From Bacillota bacterium (GTDB taxonomy: Bacteria; Bacillota_I; Bacilli_A; Izemoplasmatales; Hujiaoplasmataceae), in the NCBI GenBank assembly GCA_018816905.1, contig JAHIVB010000006.1, positions 98,632 through 162,631 of the forward strand: a DNA stretch of 64,000 nucleotides, read 5' to 3'. The notes beneath the pieces are model-generated. The model did no database searches. It was not told where the DNA came from and was given only the letters and a program-made list of their open reading frames with translations. Each line of letters begins with the position of its first letter. The first letter of the stretch is position 1. Below are positions 17,167-25,670 of this stretch, piece by piece. The position numbers and the translations under genes were made by a program.

Positions 17167-18429
17167 CTATTCTTGATGATCTTCATTCGTCTCAGTCATT
17201 TCTTGTTCTATTACCTTTTCTTCAGATTCTATTGATTCTATCTCTATCAAATTATCGTTCAGTCTTTCCTTTTCAAGAGCGACTTGTAACTTATAATCAA
17301 TCGATACTTTGGACCAGAAGAGAATGAATAATATCAAAGAAAATAGTGCAATAACAAAAGTTAAAGGCATACTGGAATTATAATTCCATAGCCCGTGGAT
17401 TGTCGCAAGTAGGATGTACCAAAAGAAGAAAACCGGGTTTCGTAAATCTCTCATTTTCAAATGCCCTGACTTGCTGATCATTACAACAACACCTGCAAGG
17501 ATACCTGTCCAAAAATGATGACCTACTCCGATTAAATCATAAAAAGATCTGAGTAAAATAATCCAAATCATCTCAAACATGTCAAGATTAGTGAGTAATT
17601 CGTTCATGCCATACATTGTCGTTTCAAAAGCTGTAAAACCCGCTCCTACTGCAAACCCAATCAAGATACCTTCCAAAGGGTTCTTGATCAGTTTTTTTCT
17701 GACTAGAAAAATAACTGTTAAGATCTTCGCTAATTCCTCAATCAATCCCGTCAATAAGTCTCCGATGATTGGAAAGGGAATATAACCTGTAAAACCTCGA
17801 ATGAATAAAACAATGATGATTGAGATGAGTCCACCATATAGAAAATACTTGATGAGTTCAAAGCCTCTTATGATTCTTGGGTGATGTGCTTCAAACAAAA
17901 ACCACATGAACCCTAGCGGAACAAATAAACTTAACGCAAGATTTGCGATGACAATATTTTCAGCCCATGCCGCGAGAAATGCAACACCAAGCAGAAGAAA
18001 GCTAATTCTTAAAAAGACAAAGGGACTCGATGAGTTTTCCTCAAGACTAAACAATTGATTTTCAATGATATTGCTACTAATGTCTTGTTTCTTCTTTTTT
18101 ACTGCTCCAAACATCGATTTTAAGAAATCCCACATAAATCGAAATGGAGTAAATTTCGATTTAAACGATAGTGGTGCAAATACGTTTCTTGTCACTTTTC
18201 TATCCAAAAGAACATCTATTCCAATGAAATAAGGATCAAACTCCAATACTTCTGCTATTTTTATGCCTAAATTATATGGAATGTATTTCCGTTTAGTTTC
18301 GTATTCAATTAAGACTTGAGGTTCCACTTCAAGAAGAACTGCAAGTTCTTCAAGAGTCAGGGATTTTGACACTCTGAATTTCCTTAAATTCTTGCCAATA
18401 GTTTTGGGTTTCAATTTATTTCTCCCCAT
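17167..18429 (-). CDS. XRE-type HTH fused to PrsW-family intramembrane protease
   Basis: Fusion of a helix-turn-helix domain (residues about 11-65: IGKNLRKFRVSKSLTLEELA) to a PrsW-type glutamic intramembrane protease (about 135-385). The protease shows the conserved EE pair (231-232, LIEELAK), the AFETTMY motif with Glu269, His304/305 (GVGHHFWTGILAG) and His345 (ATIHGLWNY). Seven or eight hydrophobic segments are visible. PrsW family members cleave membrane-bound anti-sigma factors or other membrane substrates. A membrane-bound protease with its own DNA-binding head could respond to envelope signals; that is inference. The acidic 30-residue tail is cytoplasmic. AT-rich upstream region, no clear promoter. 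Confidence 0.85.
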   Translation of the reverse strand: MGRNKLKPKTIGKNLRKFRVSKSLTLEELAVLLEVEPQVLIEYETKRKYIPYNLGIKIAEVLEFDPYFIGIDVLLDRKVTRNVFAPLSFKSKFTPFRFMWDFLKSMFGAVKKKKQDISSNIIENQLFSLEENSSSPFVFLRISFLLLGVAFLAAWAENIVIANLALSLFVPLGFMWFLFEAHHPRIIRGFELIKYFLYGGLISIIIVLFIRGFTGYIPFPIIGDLLTGLIEELAKILTVIFLVRKKLIKNPLEGILIGFAVGAGFTAFETTMYGMNELLTNLDMFEMIWIILLRSFYDLIGVGHHFWTGILAGVVVMISKSGHLKMRDLRNPVFFFWYILLATIHGLWNYNSSMPLTFVIALFSLILFILFWSKVSIDYKLQVALEKERLNDNLIEIESIESEEKVIEQEMTETNEDHQE

Positions 18430-18738
18430 TGAAATATGACGTTAAAAAACAACAATTGAAAATGAATCCTTACTTATTATATCAAATTGAATGAAGTCAT
18501 ATATTGTAAAATTGATAATTAATCAATTTTCTTAGTATTTAATCAATAAAAATCATTATATTTGTTTTCTTTTCTTTTTAACAATTTATACCCTTTTAAA
18601 ATACAAAAGAAAAGATGAGCACTGACCGTGCTCATCTTTCGTGTCTTCACAAGGAAAACATAGTTAAATTGTGTCTTCGGAGTTAACCTAGGACTTAGTA
18701 AATTAATTTTATCATATAAAGTTAAGGATGTCAACTAA
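18430..18738. other. Intergenic region with terminator
   Basis: Between the leftward MazF-like gene and the XRE-PrsW gene. It contains the terminator at 18611-18639 and AT-rich sequence that should hold the promoter of the PrsW gene. I see no convincing gene. Confidence 0.6.
18611..18639 (-). terminator. Terminator downstream of MazF-like gene
   Basis: AAAGATGAGCAC pairs perfectly with GTGCTCATCTTT across a five-base loop; on the minus strand it is followed by TTCTTTTG. It is about 100 bases past the MazF-like stop codon. Confidence 0.75.
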
Positions 18739-19215
18739 TCATATTTTGAATATATTTTTCATCACACCTTTTAATATTAAAATACTACAGGTATCAATTT
18801 TACCAAATTTTCTATCGATTCTAATCTTGCTAATTGCTCTCATTTGTGTAATTACAGCGTAGTGATGATTTTTTGATAAGAATGTAAATGGTTTGTTGAT
18901 ATAAGCCTCATATTTCGCTGGAGAATAATACTCCTCACTTCCATGAACCGGAATAACGAGTACCGTCTTCGATAATTGAGCGGAATCCTCTATGACGATT
19001 CCATATCTTGGGCCCCCTTGTTCTGAACCAACATTGCATCCCAAATTATAATGAATGAAATCACCATATTTATATGTAACAGTTGAGGAATAATCAAAAG
19101 TATCCTCTTGAAGCCAACAATCTATATTCGAATTTAACCCATTAACAAATTTCTGTTGTCTCGTAGGAAGAAGAGAAGATAAGAAAGACAGTAGTCTAGA
19201 AAGCATGTTATTCAT
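18739..19215 (-). CDS. PemK/MazF-like toxin domain protein
   Basis: Protein of 158 aa whose residues about 50-155 match the PemK/MazF fold: YGDFIHYNLGCNVGSEQGG, then PRYGIVIED, then KTVLVIPV. MazF-type proteins are mRNA interferases. The first 50 residues (Leu/Ser-rich, then a NxNxxxWL segment) are longer than in classical MazF but common in Firmicute relatives. The start was set at the ATG with AAGGAG nine bases upstream. No antitoxin gene is adjacent: the next gene upstream is livF, and the sequence between is too short. It may be an orphan toxin, a domesticated RNase, or paired with a distant antitoxin. Confidence 0.75.
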   Translation of the reverse strand: MNNMLSRLLSFLSSLLPTRQQKFVNGLNSNIDCWLQEDTFDYSSTVTYKYGDFIHYNLGCNVGSEQGGPRYGIVIEDSAQLSKTVLVIPVHGSEEYYSPAKYEAYINKPFTFLSKNHHYAVITQMRAISKIRIDRKFGKIDTCSILILKGVMKNIFKI

Positions 19216-19316
19216 AATAAATTTCTCCTTAAATAGATATTTTAATAATATCATCAAAAAAGAAAAAATTCAATATTTATATAATAAATATATATTAAAT
19301 TGCAAACACAATTATA

Positions 19317-20021
19317 TCATGCACTCAAATAAGCTTCAATCACTTTGGGATCTTCCATCAACTGTTTTGATGGGCCTTCCGCAATTACTTTTCCGGTTTC
19401 TAACACATATCCATAGTTAGAGATGTGTAAAGCTCTATTTGCATTTTGTTCCACCAACAGGATGGTTGTTCCTGATTTATTGATTTCTTCGATGATTTTA
19501 AAGATTTCATCCACAAGCAATGGAGCGAGACCCATAGAAGGTTCATCCAGAAGCATGATTTTAGGTCTGCTCATCAATGCTCTTCCCATCGCAAGCATTT
19601 GTTGCTCGCCTCCCGAAAGCGTACCAGCAAGCTGATTTTTGCGTTCTAGAAGTCTTGGAAAGTGATGAAACACTTTTTTTAAATCTTTATCGATTTCTTC
19701 TTTGTCTTTTCTTGTGTATGCACCCATCTGAAGATTTTCAATCACAGTAAGCCCTGGAAAAACTCTTCTTCCTTCAGGAACATGAGAAATCCCCATTTCA
19801 ACGATTTTATGAGCTTCCAGTTTTTTGGTCGATTGACCTAAAAACAGGATGTCCCCTTCGGTAACGTCGAGTAAATTGGATATCGTTTTAAGTATGGTAG
19901 ATTTACCAGCTCCGTTCGAACCAATCAAAGAAACGATCGTTCCTTTTTTGACTTCAAATGAAACACCTTTTATCGCATGAATGACACCATAATATACATG
20001 TAAGTTTTCTACTTTTAACAT
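19317..20021 (-). CDS. livF: Branched-chain amino acid ABC transporter ATPase LivF
   Basis: One of two ATPases of a hydrophobic amino acid importer, 234 aa as usual. Walker A GSNGAGKST, signature LSGGEQQMLAMGRAL and Walker B IMLLDEPSMGLAP are all present; the HVPEGRRVFPGLTV segment is typical of LivF. I set the start at the ATG following GGGGGAG; a longer frame overlaps livG. Last gene of the livJHMGF operon, with one base between its start codon and the livG stop. No terminator is obvious after it. Confidence 0.93.
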   Translation of the reverse strand: MLKVENLHVYYGVIHAIKGVSFEVKKGTIVSLIGSNGAGKSTILKTISNLLDVTEGDILFLGQSTKKLEAHKIVEMGISHVPEGRRVFPGLTVIENLQMGAYTRKDKEEIDKDLKKVFHHFPRLLERKNQLAGTLSGGEQQMLAMGRALMSRPKIMLLDEPSMGLAPLLVDEIFKIIEEINKSGTTILLVEQNANRALHISNYGYVLETGKVIAEGPSKQLMEDPKVIEAYLSA

Positions 20022-20022
20022 A

Positions 20023-20781
20023 TTACTCCCCCAGATAGGCTTTGATGACAGCCGGATTCTTTCTGATTGCTTCCGGAGCGCCTGAAGCGATAATTTTACC
20101 ATAATCGACAACGACGATTCTCTCACAGATTCCCATCACGAGTTTCATATCATGCTCTATTAACAATATTGAGACTTTGAATTGATCTTTGATGAATCGA
20201 ATCGTATGCATCAATTCTTCTGTTTCTTGTGGATTCATTCCTGCGGCCGGTTCATCAAGCAATAAGAGTTTTGGATTTGTCGCAAGAGCCCTTGCAATTT
20301 CAAGTTTCCGTTGTTTTCCATACGGAAGGTTTTTTGCTAAATCATTTTGATAGCCTTTCATACCGAATACCTCAAGTAAAGAAACCGCTACTTCAGTCGC
20401 TGCTGCTTCTTCATCTCGATACTTTTTGTTTTTAACGACACCGTCAAAATAATTGTAAGTCATTCGGTTATGGTAGGCTACTCTGATATTGTCTAGAACC
20501 GTCATGTTTTTAAACAAACGAATGTTTTGAAATGTTCTAGAACTTCCAAGCATCACGATTTCATTTGGTTTCATCATCTTCGTCACGGAACCGTTGACTA
20601 AAATCGATCCGTTAGTTGGTTTATAAACCCCTGTAAGTAGATTGAAAATCGTTGTTTTTCCAGCGCCGTTGGGTCCAATCAAACCAACGAGTTCATTTTC
20701 ATGAATCGTAATTTCGAATTGATCGACGGCCTTCAGTCCTCCGAACATAATCGTCAGGTCTTTAACCTCAAGGATTGACAT
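20023..20781 (-). CDS. livG: Branched-chain amino acid ABC transporter ATPase LivG
   Basis: Second ATPase of the importer, 252 aa. Walker A GPNGAGKTT, a family-specific insert with ARTFQNIRLFKNMTVLDN-like sequence (here SRTFQNIRLF), signature LPYGKQRKLEIARAL and Walker B LLLLDEPAAGMNP mark it as LivG rather than LivF. The ATG follows AGAGGTG; an upstream GTG is possible but would put the ribosome binding site out of place. It overlaps livM by fourteen bases. Confidence 0.93.
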   Translation of the reverse strand: MSILEVKDLTIMFGGLKAVDQFEITIHENELVGLIGPNGAGKTTIFNLLTGVYKPTNGSILVNGSVTKMMKPNEIVMLGSSRTFQNIRLFKNMTVLDNIRVAYHNRMTYNYFDGVVKNKKYRDEEAAATEVAVSLLEVFGMKGYQNDLAKNLPYGKQRKLEIARALATNPKLLLLDEPAAGMNPQETEELMHTIRFIKDQFKVSILLIEHDMKLVMGICERIVVVDYGKIIASGAPEAIRKNPAVIKAYLGE

Positions 20782-21850
20782 GGTCGTCACCTCTTTTCAA
20801 CACTTTATTCTTGGTTTTGATGTACCAAGCTTTGGCTTTACTCCAATTGTTTTTCAGTCCTGAAGACGTGACTGAGAACTCTTTCGTTCCCATCAACCCT
20901 TGTGGTCTGAAAAGCATCGTCAAAATCAGAAGCGTGGAGTAGATAAGCAAACGATAGGTTGCGAATTCTCTTAACGCTTCAGGTAAGAATGTAAGGACAA
21001 TCGCCGCAACGATGGATCCGGATAAACTACCCATTCCACCTAAAACGACAATCACGAAAATATCAATCGATTTAACGAAATTGAATGCGGTCGGTGCTAA
21101 AAAACCAAGTTGAAAAGCATACACGGCTCCGCCGAGTCCACCAAACATCGAAGCCATCAAAAATCCGATGATTTTATATTTTGTTATGTTGATACCGACA
21201 CTTTCACTTGCAATCTCGTCTTCTCGAATCGATATCATCGCTCTACCATGTCTTGAATTCATAAATAAGGCAATGATTGCGACAACCGCAACCATAGTAA
21301 AATAAGCTAATGGAAAAGACATGATTCTTGGAATTGCGGTTAATCCCTGTGCACCGTTCGTCACTTCAAGATTTGTTAAAATAACTTTGACGATTTCTCC
21401 AAATCCAAGTGTCATAATTCCAAGATAATCTCCTCTTAGTCTTAATGCCGGTGTCCCGACAATCAAACCTGCAAGCATTGCGACAATCATTGCGGCAACC
21501 GCCGCAACGAGGAATAGCAATAAATCGTTGGGAATATAAGCTCTTAGTCCGATGGCAGTCAGTGCAGCACTATATGCACCAAGCGCCATAAAACCGGCAT
21601 GCCCTAAAACAAGCTGACCTAAAAATCCAGTCGCGAGATTTAAAGAAGTCGCCATGATGATCATGACCAAAACCATCACTAGAATCGTTGAATAATATCT
21701 GGAGAGAACACCGGTTTCGATCAAAGTGTTCAGGATTAAGAAGATCGCGACAATCATCACGATCATAGGCAAAGTCTTGTCAAGCAAGACTTTGACAAAT
21801 GGTTTTCTTTGAGTATTCTCCATTTTTTCTTTTTTCTTAAATAATGTCAT
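20768..21850 (-). CDS. livM: Branched-chain amino acid ABC transporter permease LivM
   Basis: Integral membrane permease of 360 aa with about nine hydrophobic segments. The conserved LivM stretches are LNLATGFLGQLVLGHAGFMALGAY-like sequence around residue 70-92 and LRLRGDYLGIMTLGFGEI in the middle, the cytoplasmic coupling region. It pairs with LivH. The C-terminal 30 residues are charged and cytoplasmic. GAAGGTG precedes the ATG. Confidence 0.93.
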   Translation of the reverse strand: MTLFKKKEKMENTQRKPFVKVLLDKTLPMIVMIVAIFLILNTLIETGVLSRYYSTILVMVLVMIIMATSLNLATGFLGQLVLGHAGFMALGAYSAALTAIGLRAYIPNDLLLFLVAAVAAMIVAMLAGLIVGTPALRLRGDYLGIMTLGFGEIVKVILTNLEVTNGAQGLTAIPRIMSFPLAYFTMVAVVAIIALFMNSRHGRAMISIREDEIASESVGINITKYKIIGFLMASMFGGLGGAVYAFQLGFLAPTAFNFVKSIDIFVIVVLGGMGSLSGSIVAAIVLTFLPEALREFATYRLLIYSTLLILTMLFRPQGLMGTKEFSVTSSGLKNNWSKAKAWYIKTKNKVLKRGDDHVNP

Positions 21851-21853
21851 GGG

Positions 21854-22738
21854 TTACACCTTCTCTTTCGTGTTTTTACCCAAAATTCCCGAAGGTTTCA
21901 CCAGTAAGACAAACACTAAAATAGAGAACACGATCGCATCGACCCATCTTGTCGAAATATATCCATTGGTAAAGGTTTCAATCGCACCGATGACATAACC
22001 ACCGAGCATTGCCCCACCAATATTACCAATCCCACCAAGAACAGCCGCAACGAATGCTTTTAAGCCCGGCATGACACCCAAGGTTGGATAGACCTGAGAA
22101 TAGGCGATGCTATAAAAGATACCCCCAAGGGCACCTAAAGCACTACCAATCGCAAATGTCAAAGAGATGACGCTATTAACATTGATTCCCATCAACTTTG
22201 CGGCTTCTTGGTCTTGAGAAACAGCTCTCATCGCTTTTCCTGGTTTTGTTTTCTTGACGAATACCGTCAATAAAATCATAAACCCAATAGACACAAGAAT
22301 CGTTACGAGCGTTAAAATCGGTACGCTCAATCCAAAAATATTGACATGCGTCTTTGATATTAAAACCGGCATGACTCTCGGCTCCGGTTTGAAGATCAAA
22401 AGCGCAAGGTTTTGTAAAAACAAACTCATTCCGATGGCTGTAATCAAAGCTGAAATTCTAGGCGCTTTTCTAAGTTTCTTATAAGCGACTTTTTCAATCA
22501 AAACACCCATCAAAGCTGCGAGTGCCATTGAAATGACAATGACTAAAATAACAGGTAATTGGAATGGAAATACAGTGGCGAATATAAATGCGAAATACGC
22601 ACCGAACATCATAATGTCTCCGTGCGCAAAATTGATTAATCGGATGATTCCATAAACCATGGTATAACCGATGGCGACCAAAGCGTAAATACTTCCCGTA
22701 TTCAACGCGTTGATGATTTGTTCTAAAAATTCACTCAT
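21854..22738 (-). CDS. livH: Branched-chain amino acid ABC transporter permease LivH
   Basis: Permease of 294 aa, the usual length. Characteristic segments are GSIYALVAIGYTMVYGIIRLI near the N terminus and LGGIGNIGGAMLGGYVIG near residue 240, plus MRAVSQDQEAAKLMGIN in the coupling loop. It is separated from livM by three bases and from livJ by 69 bases that hold a strong hairpin. Confidence 0.93.
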   Translation of the reverse strand: MSEFLEQIINALNTGSIYALVAIGYTMVYGIIRLINFAHGDIMMFGAYFAFIFATVFPFQLPVILVIVISMALAALMGVLIEKVAYKKLRKAPRISALITAIGMSLFLQNLALLIFKPEPRVMPVLISKTHVNIFGLSVPILTLVTILVSIGFMILLTVFVKKTKPGKAMRAVSQDQEAAKLMGINVNSVISLTFAIGSALGALGGIFYSIAYSQVYPTLGVMPGLKAFVAAVLGGIGNIGGAMLGGYVIGAIETFTNGYISTRWVDAIVFSILVFVLLVKPSGILGKNTKEKV

Positions 22739-22759
22739 ATGTGCACCCCTAGCATGTAG

Positions 22760-22785
22760 GAATAGGGGAGAGGTCTCCCCTATTC
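22760..22785. promoter_or_regulatory. Intercistronic hairpin between livJ and livH
   Basis: GAATAGGGGAG and CTCCCCTATTC form an eleven-base perfect stem with a four-base loop. In the direction of transcription it is not followed by a T-run, so it is more likely an RNA-stabilising or partial-termination element that raises binding protein mRNA relative to the membrane genes. Confidence 0.65.
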
Positions 22786-22807
22786 TTTATCTAAATATCG
22801 GTATAAA

Positions 22808-23932
22808 TTATTCCCCTTGAACCTTTTTGATAACGACATGCTCGCCGCTCACTACTTGAATGATTGTGATTGCTTTTACAGGGTCGCCGTTGGCGTCAAA
22901 TTTGATTGCGCCAGTGACTGCGTCTGCATATTCCAAAGCTTGTAAAGCCGCTACTACATCTGCGTAATCTGTTGTTCCTGCATTTTCCATTGCAAGTGCC
23001 ATTGCGTATACTGCATCATATGCCAAAGCAGCCAGTGCACTAGGTGCTTCTCCATAAGTTGCTTCATAGTTCGTAACGAAATCTTGAACGTTTTGAGCAG
23101 GATCTGTTTTTGCATAATGGTTACCGAAGTAATATCCTTCAGCTACAGCAGCATAATTCGCTTCAATTCCATCCCATCCGTCTCCACCAACGAATACGGT
23201 ATCTCCGAAATCAAGTGAATCTGCTTGTGTTAAAATAGCTCCAACTTCAGCAACATACGCAGGAACGAATACGACATCGTAATCTCCGTTTTTGATGGTT
23301 GTCAAGGTTGCACTGTAGTCATCAGTTCCTGATCCGAAAGTATAATCGTCAACAGTCAATTCTGCATCTTCATAAGCAGCGATAAACGCAAGTGCCAAGC
23401 CTTCTGAATAAGCATCGTCGATATTATAATAGACGGCAGCTTTCGTTGCATCTAAATCTTCGATTGTGAACAATGCGGCTACCGTTCCCTGATAAGAGTC
23501 TGTATAACATGCACGGAACATGTTTCCTGCATCAAGTGTTACATTGGGGTTGGTCGCTGTGGGTGACAATACGGGAACACCGTCCGCAACAGCCAAGTCT
23601 TTGAATGCCAGTGTTACTCCACTAAAAGTACCACCGATGATTGCATCGACTTCATCTTCTTGAATCAAACGATTATAGGCATTGACACCATCGACGACTT
23701 CGCCTTTACTGTCATATGCGATAATTTCTAAATCTAATCCTAAAACACCGCCGTCTGCATTAATTTCTGCAGCTGCAAGATTGGCTCCATTTTCAACGGA
23801 CGTCCCATAAAAAGAGTAATCTCCTGTTAGAGGTCCAATGACTCCAAACTTAACGGTTTCAGCTTCTGACTGGCAAGCTGAAAGAGCAAATCCAAATACG
23901 AATACTACTAATAATAATGTAAATTTCTTCAT
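22808..23932 (-). CDS. livJ: Branched-chain amino acid ABC transporter substrate-binding lipoprotein
   Basis: Receptor of the importer, 374 aa, periplasmic-binding-protein type I (Leu/Ile/Val-binding) fold. The signal peptide ends in ALSAC with lipidated Cys20. The mature N terminus VKFGVIGPLTGDYSFYG, then ENGANLAAAEINADGGVLG, is typical. Acidic residues are abundant in the mature domain. It is the first gene of the operon, so the promoter lies in the upstream region, where a cre-like inverted repeat is present. Branched-chain amino acids are the usual ligands, but related proteins bind other amides or amino acids. Confidence 0.92.
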   Translation of the reverse strand: MKKFTLLLVVFVFGFALSACQSEAETVKFGVIGPLTGDYSFYGTSVENGANLAAAEINADGGVLGLDLEIIAYDSKGEVVDGVNAYNRLIQEDEVDAIIGGTFSGVTLAFKDLAVADGVPVLSPTATNPNVTLDAGNMFRACYTDSYQGTVAALFTIEDLDATKAAVYYNIDDAYSEGLALAFIAAYEDAELTVDDYTFGSGTDDYSATLTTIKNGDYDVVFVPAYVAEVGAILTQADSLDFGDTVFVGGDGWDGIEANYAAVAEGYYFGNHYAKTDPAQNVQDFVTNYEATYGEAPSALAALAYDAVYAMALAMENAGTTDYADVVAALQALEYADAVTGAIKFDANGDPVKAITIIQVVSGEHVVIKKVQGE

Positions 23933-24027
23933 AATTTTTTTCTCCCTTGTTTAAATATTGGGAGTATAGTACTACATGTGTATAACTAAAGCAACAAGGG
24001 AATGAAAAAAAGATGAAAATTTTTCAA

Positions 24028-24043
24028 ATGAAAATGTTTTCAT
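24028..24043. promoter_or_regulatory. cre-like inverted repeat upstream of livJ
   Basis: ATGAAAATGTTTTCAT is an inverted repeat with a TG centre, close to catabolite-responsive elements (TGWAANCGNTNWCA) except for the centre. It lies about 100 bases upstream of the livJ start. An operator role is inference. Confidence 0.3.
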
Positions 24044-24179
24044 TGAACATAATTCTCATCTACTAATATTCACTCATTGATTTTCACTTTTAAACCGCTA
24101 AATGATGAGGAAAAAACAGCGTTCATATATTCTTTATACGTATGAACAGATTCTACTTTTTGAAACTAGAATATGAAAA

Positions 24180-24208
24180 GTGGAACGTATTTTTCAATAA
24201 CGTTCCAC
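24180..24208 (-). terminator. Terminator after HAAS-type membrane gene
   Basis: GTGGAACGT pairs with ACGTTCCAC and flanking bases (AGAATA.../...TATTCT) extend the stem imperfectly; on the minus strand it is followed by TTTTC. It lies just downstream of the leftward gene ending at 24216. Confidence 0.7.
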
Positions 24209-24215
24209 ATTTATT

Positions 24216-25229
24216 CTAATTCTTGTTACTCTTGATTGTTCCTCTGATTGATTTGATCCATGTAAAAATCAAGTCAAGTAAAGTCGCTATTGAAACTACA
24301 CTGATAATTCCTGTCGCTATTCCTTTGATCATATCCCAAACAACGGTTGTTGAAATTTCAAGGAATGTTGATGCTTGTAAAGCAAATACACCGTTAATCA
24401 GATTGGGCATCGTCATAAAAAAGAGGACTACAGCAAGTGAGAATATTTTATCAAGCGTATGGAAAATCATGACCTTCATATTCAGTCTTGCATAATAAAT
24501 CTTAATCATTTGTGCAATGATGCCTAATGCCAACGAAGCAATGAACAGAGGAATCAGCACATTGACTGCAGGAGAATTAAACAATGGCACGGAAACTGCC
24601 CATCCGTTTCCTTCAACCATCCAACCAAGATAAATGGAATGATTGAAAAGCAAATAAATCCAAGTGACTCCAAAGATCGTCATAATAATCAACTCTACGA
24701 TGGAACCGGTTCTAGATACCTTAGGTTCTTTTTCGTTTGGAAGGTCAGGGAGGCTACTCACGGACCACTCCTTCTTTTTAGGAGAAAGGTCATATTGTTC
24801 AATTAATACAAACACTAGAGTAACAATCGCAAAAGCTTGAAATGCGGATTGAAAAGCTTCTGAAATCGTCTTCGCGAATACTTCTGCAAAGATTCCAAAA
24901 GCATTCAGAGATTCGGCGTTCATGATATTGTCTATCAATCCAAAAATAACCGATATAGAAACAAAGATGATGATGACGATTTTTAGCACTCTAATATAAT
25001 CGTCCATCCATTTTGGCGAGATTAAATATCTCTTCTTTTCACGATATTCGTTTGCGAGTGTTCTTGGTTCTCCAAGACTTAAAAGTACTTTTTCAATTTC
25101 AACTTCATTCGTGCTTCCTGAAAGCATGTCGTCGATGTTCGCTCTTAATTCTTTTGCGACATCTTCTCTTTGATTTTCAGGTAATCTTCTTGTGACGTCA
25201 TATACATAACGTTCTATCATATGTTTCAT
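24216..25229 (-). CDS. HAAS/DUF1700-like membrane protein
   Basis: Membrane protein of 337 aa. The first 70 residues (MIERYVYDVTRRLPENQREDV, LGEPRTLANEYR) resemble the HAAS or permease-prefix helical domain that accompanies PadR regulators. Six hydrophobic segments follow, with a short soluble loop near residue 155. The start codon overlaps the stop of the PadR gene (ATGA), so both are co-translated. Such pairs typically sense or respond to membrane stress; the exact job here is unknown. Confidence 0.8.
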   Translation of the reverse strand: MKHMIERYVYDVTRRLPENQREDVAKELRANIDDMLSGSTNEVEIEKVLLSLGEPRTLANEYREKKRYLISPKWMDDYIRVLKIVIIIFVSISVIFGLIDNIMNAESLNAFGIFAEVFAKTISEAFQSAFQAFAIVTLVFVLIEQYDLSPKKKEWSVSSLPDLPNEKEPKVSRTGSIVELIIMTIFGVTWIYLLFNHSIYLGWMVEGNGWAVSVPLFNSPAVNVLIPLFIASLALGIIAQMIKIYYARLNMKVMIFHTLDKIFSLAVVLFFMTMPNLINGVFALQASTFLEISTTVVWDMIKGIATGIISVVSIATLLDLIFTWIKSIRGTIKSNKN

Positions 25230-25564
25230 TGTTTATCCCCCCTAAACAGTTCTTCCATTTCTTTTACAATTTGTAACCATTCTTCTTTTAATATTGAATA
25301 TACTTCTTTTCCTTCTTCACTTAACTTGTAATACTTCCTTGGCCTCGACTCGCTCGTATCCCAAACGCTCTCAAGAAGATTTTGCGTATCGAGTCTTCTT
25401 AGAAGCGGGTATAATGTTCCGGCTTCAATGTTGACATTTAAGTCATTTAGATCCTGGAGGAGCGAGTAACCGTACTGCATTTTATCTAGTTGAGATAAAA
25501 CTGCCAATATCTGTGTCCCTCTTCGAAGCTCGCTTTTCAGGTTTTGAACCAATGCTTCATTCAT
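25226..25564 (-). CDS. PadR family transcriptional regulator
   Basis: Winged-helix repressor of 112 aa. The core QLDKMQYGYSLLQDLNDLN, then EAGTLYPLLRRLDTQNLLES and SRPRKYYKLSEEGKEVYS, is the PadR signature. I set the start at the ATG preceded by GAGGTGAG. First gene of a two-gene operon with the membrane protein. By analogy it probably represses its own operon, for which TATACTG-containing AT-rich DNA lies upstream. Confidence 0.92.
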   Translation of the reverse strand: MNEALVQNLKSELRRGTQILAVLSQLDKMQYGYSLLQDLNDLNVNIEAGTLYPLLRRLDTQNLLESVWDTSESRPRKYYKLSEEGKEVYSILKEEWLQIVKEMEELFRGDKQ

Positions 25565-25644
25565 CTTTCTCACCTCTAACATTATTATACTGTATGGCAT
25601 ACACTATTGTCAATAAAATAATATTAATTTTTTCAAAAAAATAA

Positions 25645-25663
25645 CAGGATTCAAAGAATCCTG
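25645..25663 (-). terminator. Terminator after ankyrin gene
   Basis: CAGGATTC and GAATCCTG form an eight-base perfect stem with a three-base loop, followed on the minus strand by TTATTTTTTTG. Confidence 0.85.
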
Positions 25664-25670
25664 CAATTTA

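Noticed and set aside
18543..18734. Leftward 63-codon frame
   Set aside because: It covers the terminator hairpin of the MazF-like gene and has no ribosome binding site.
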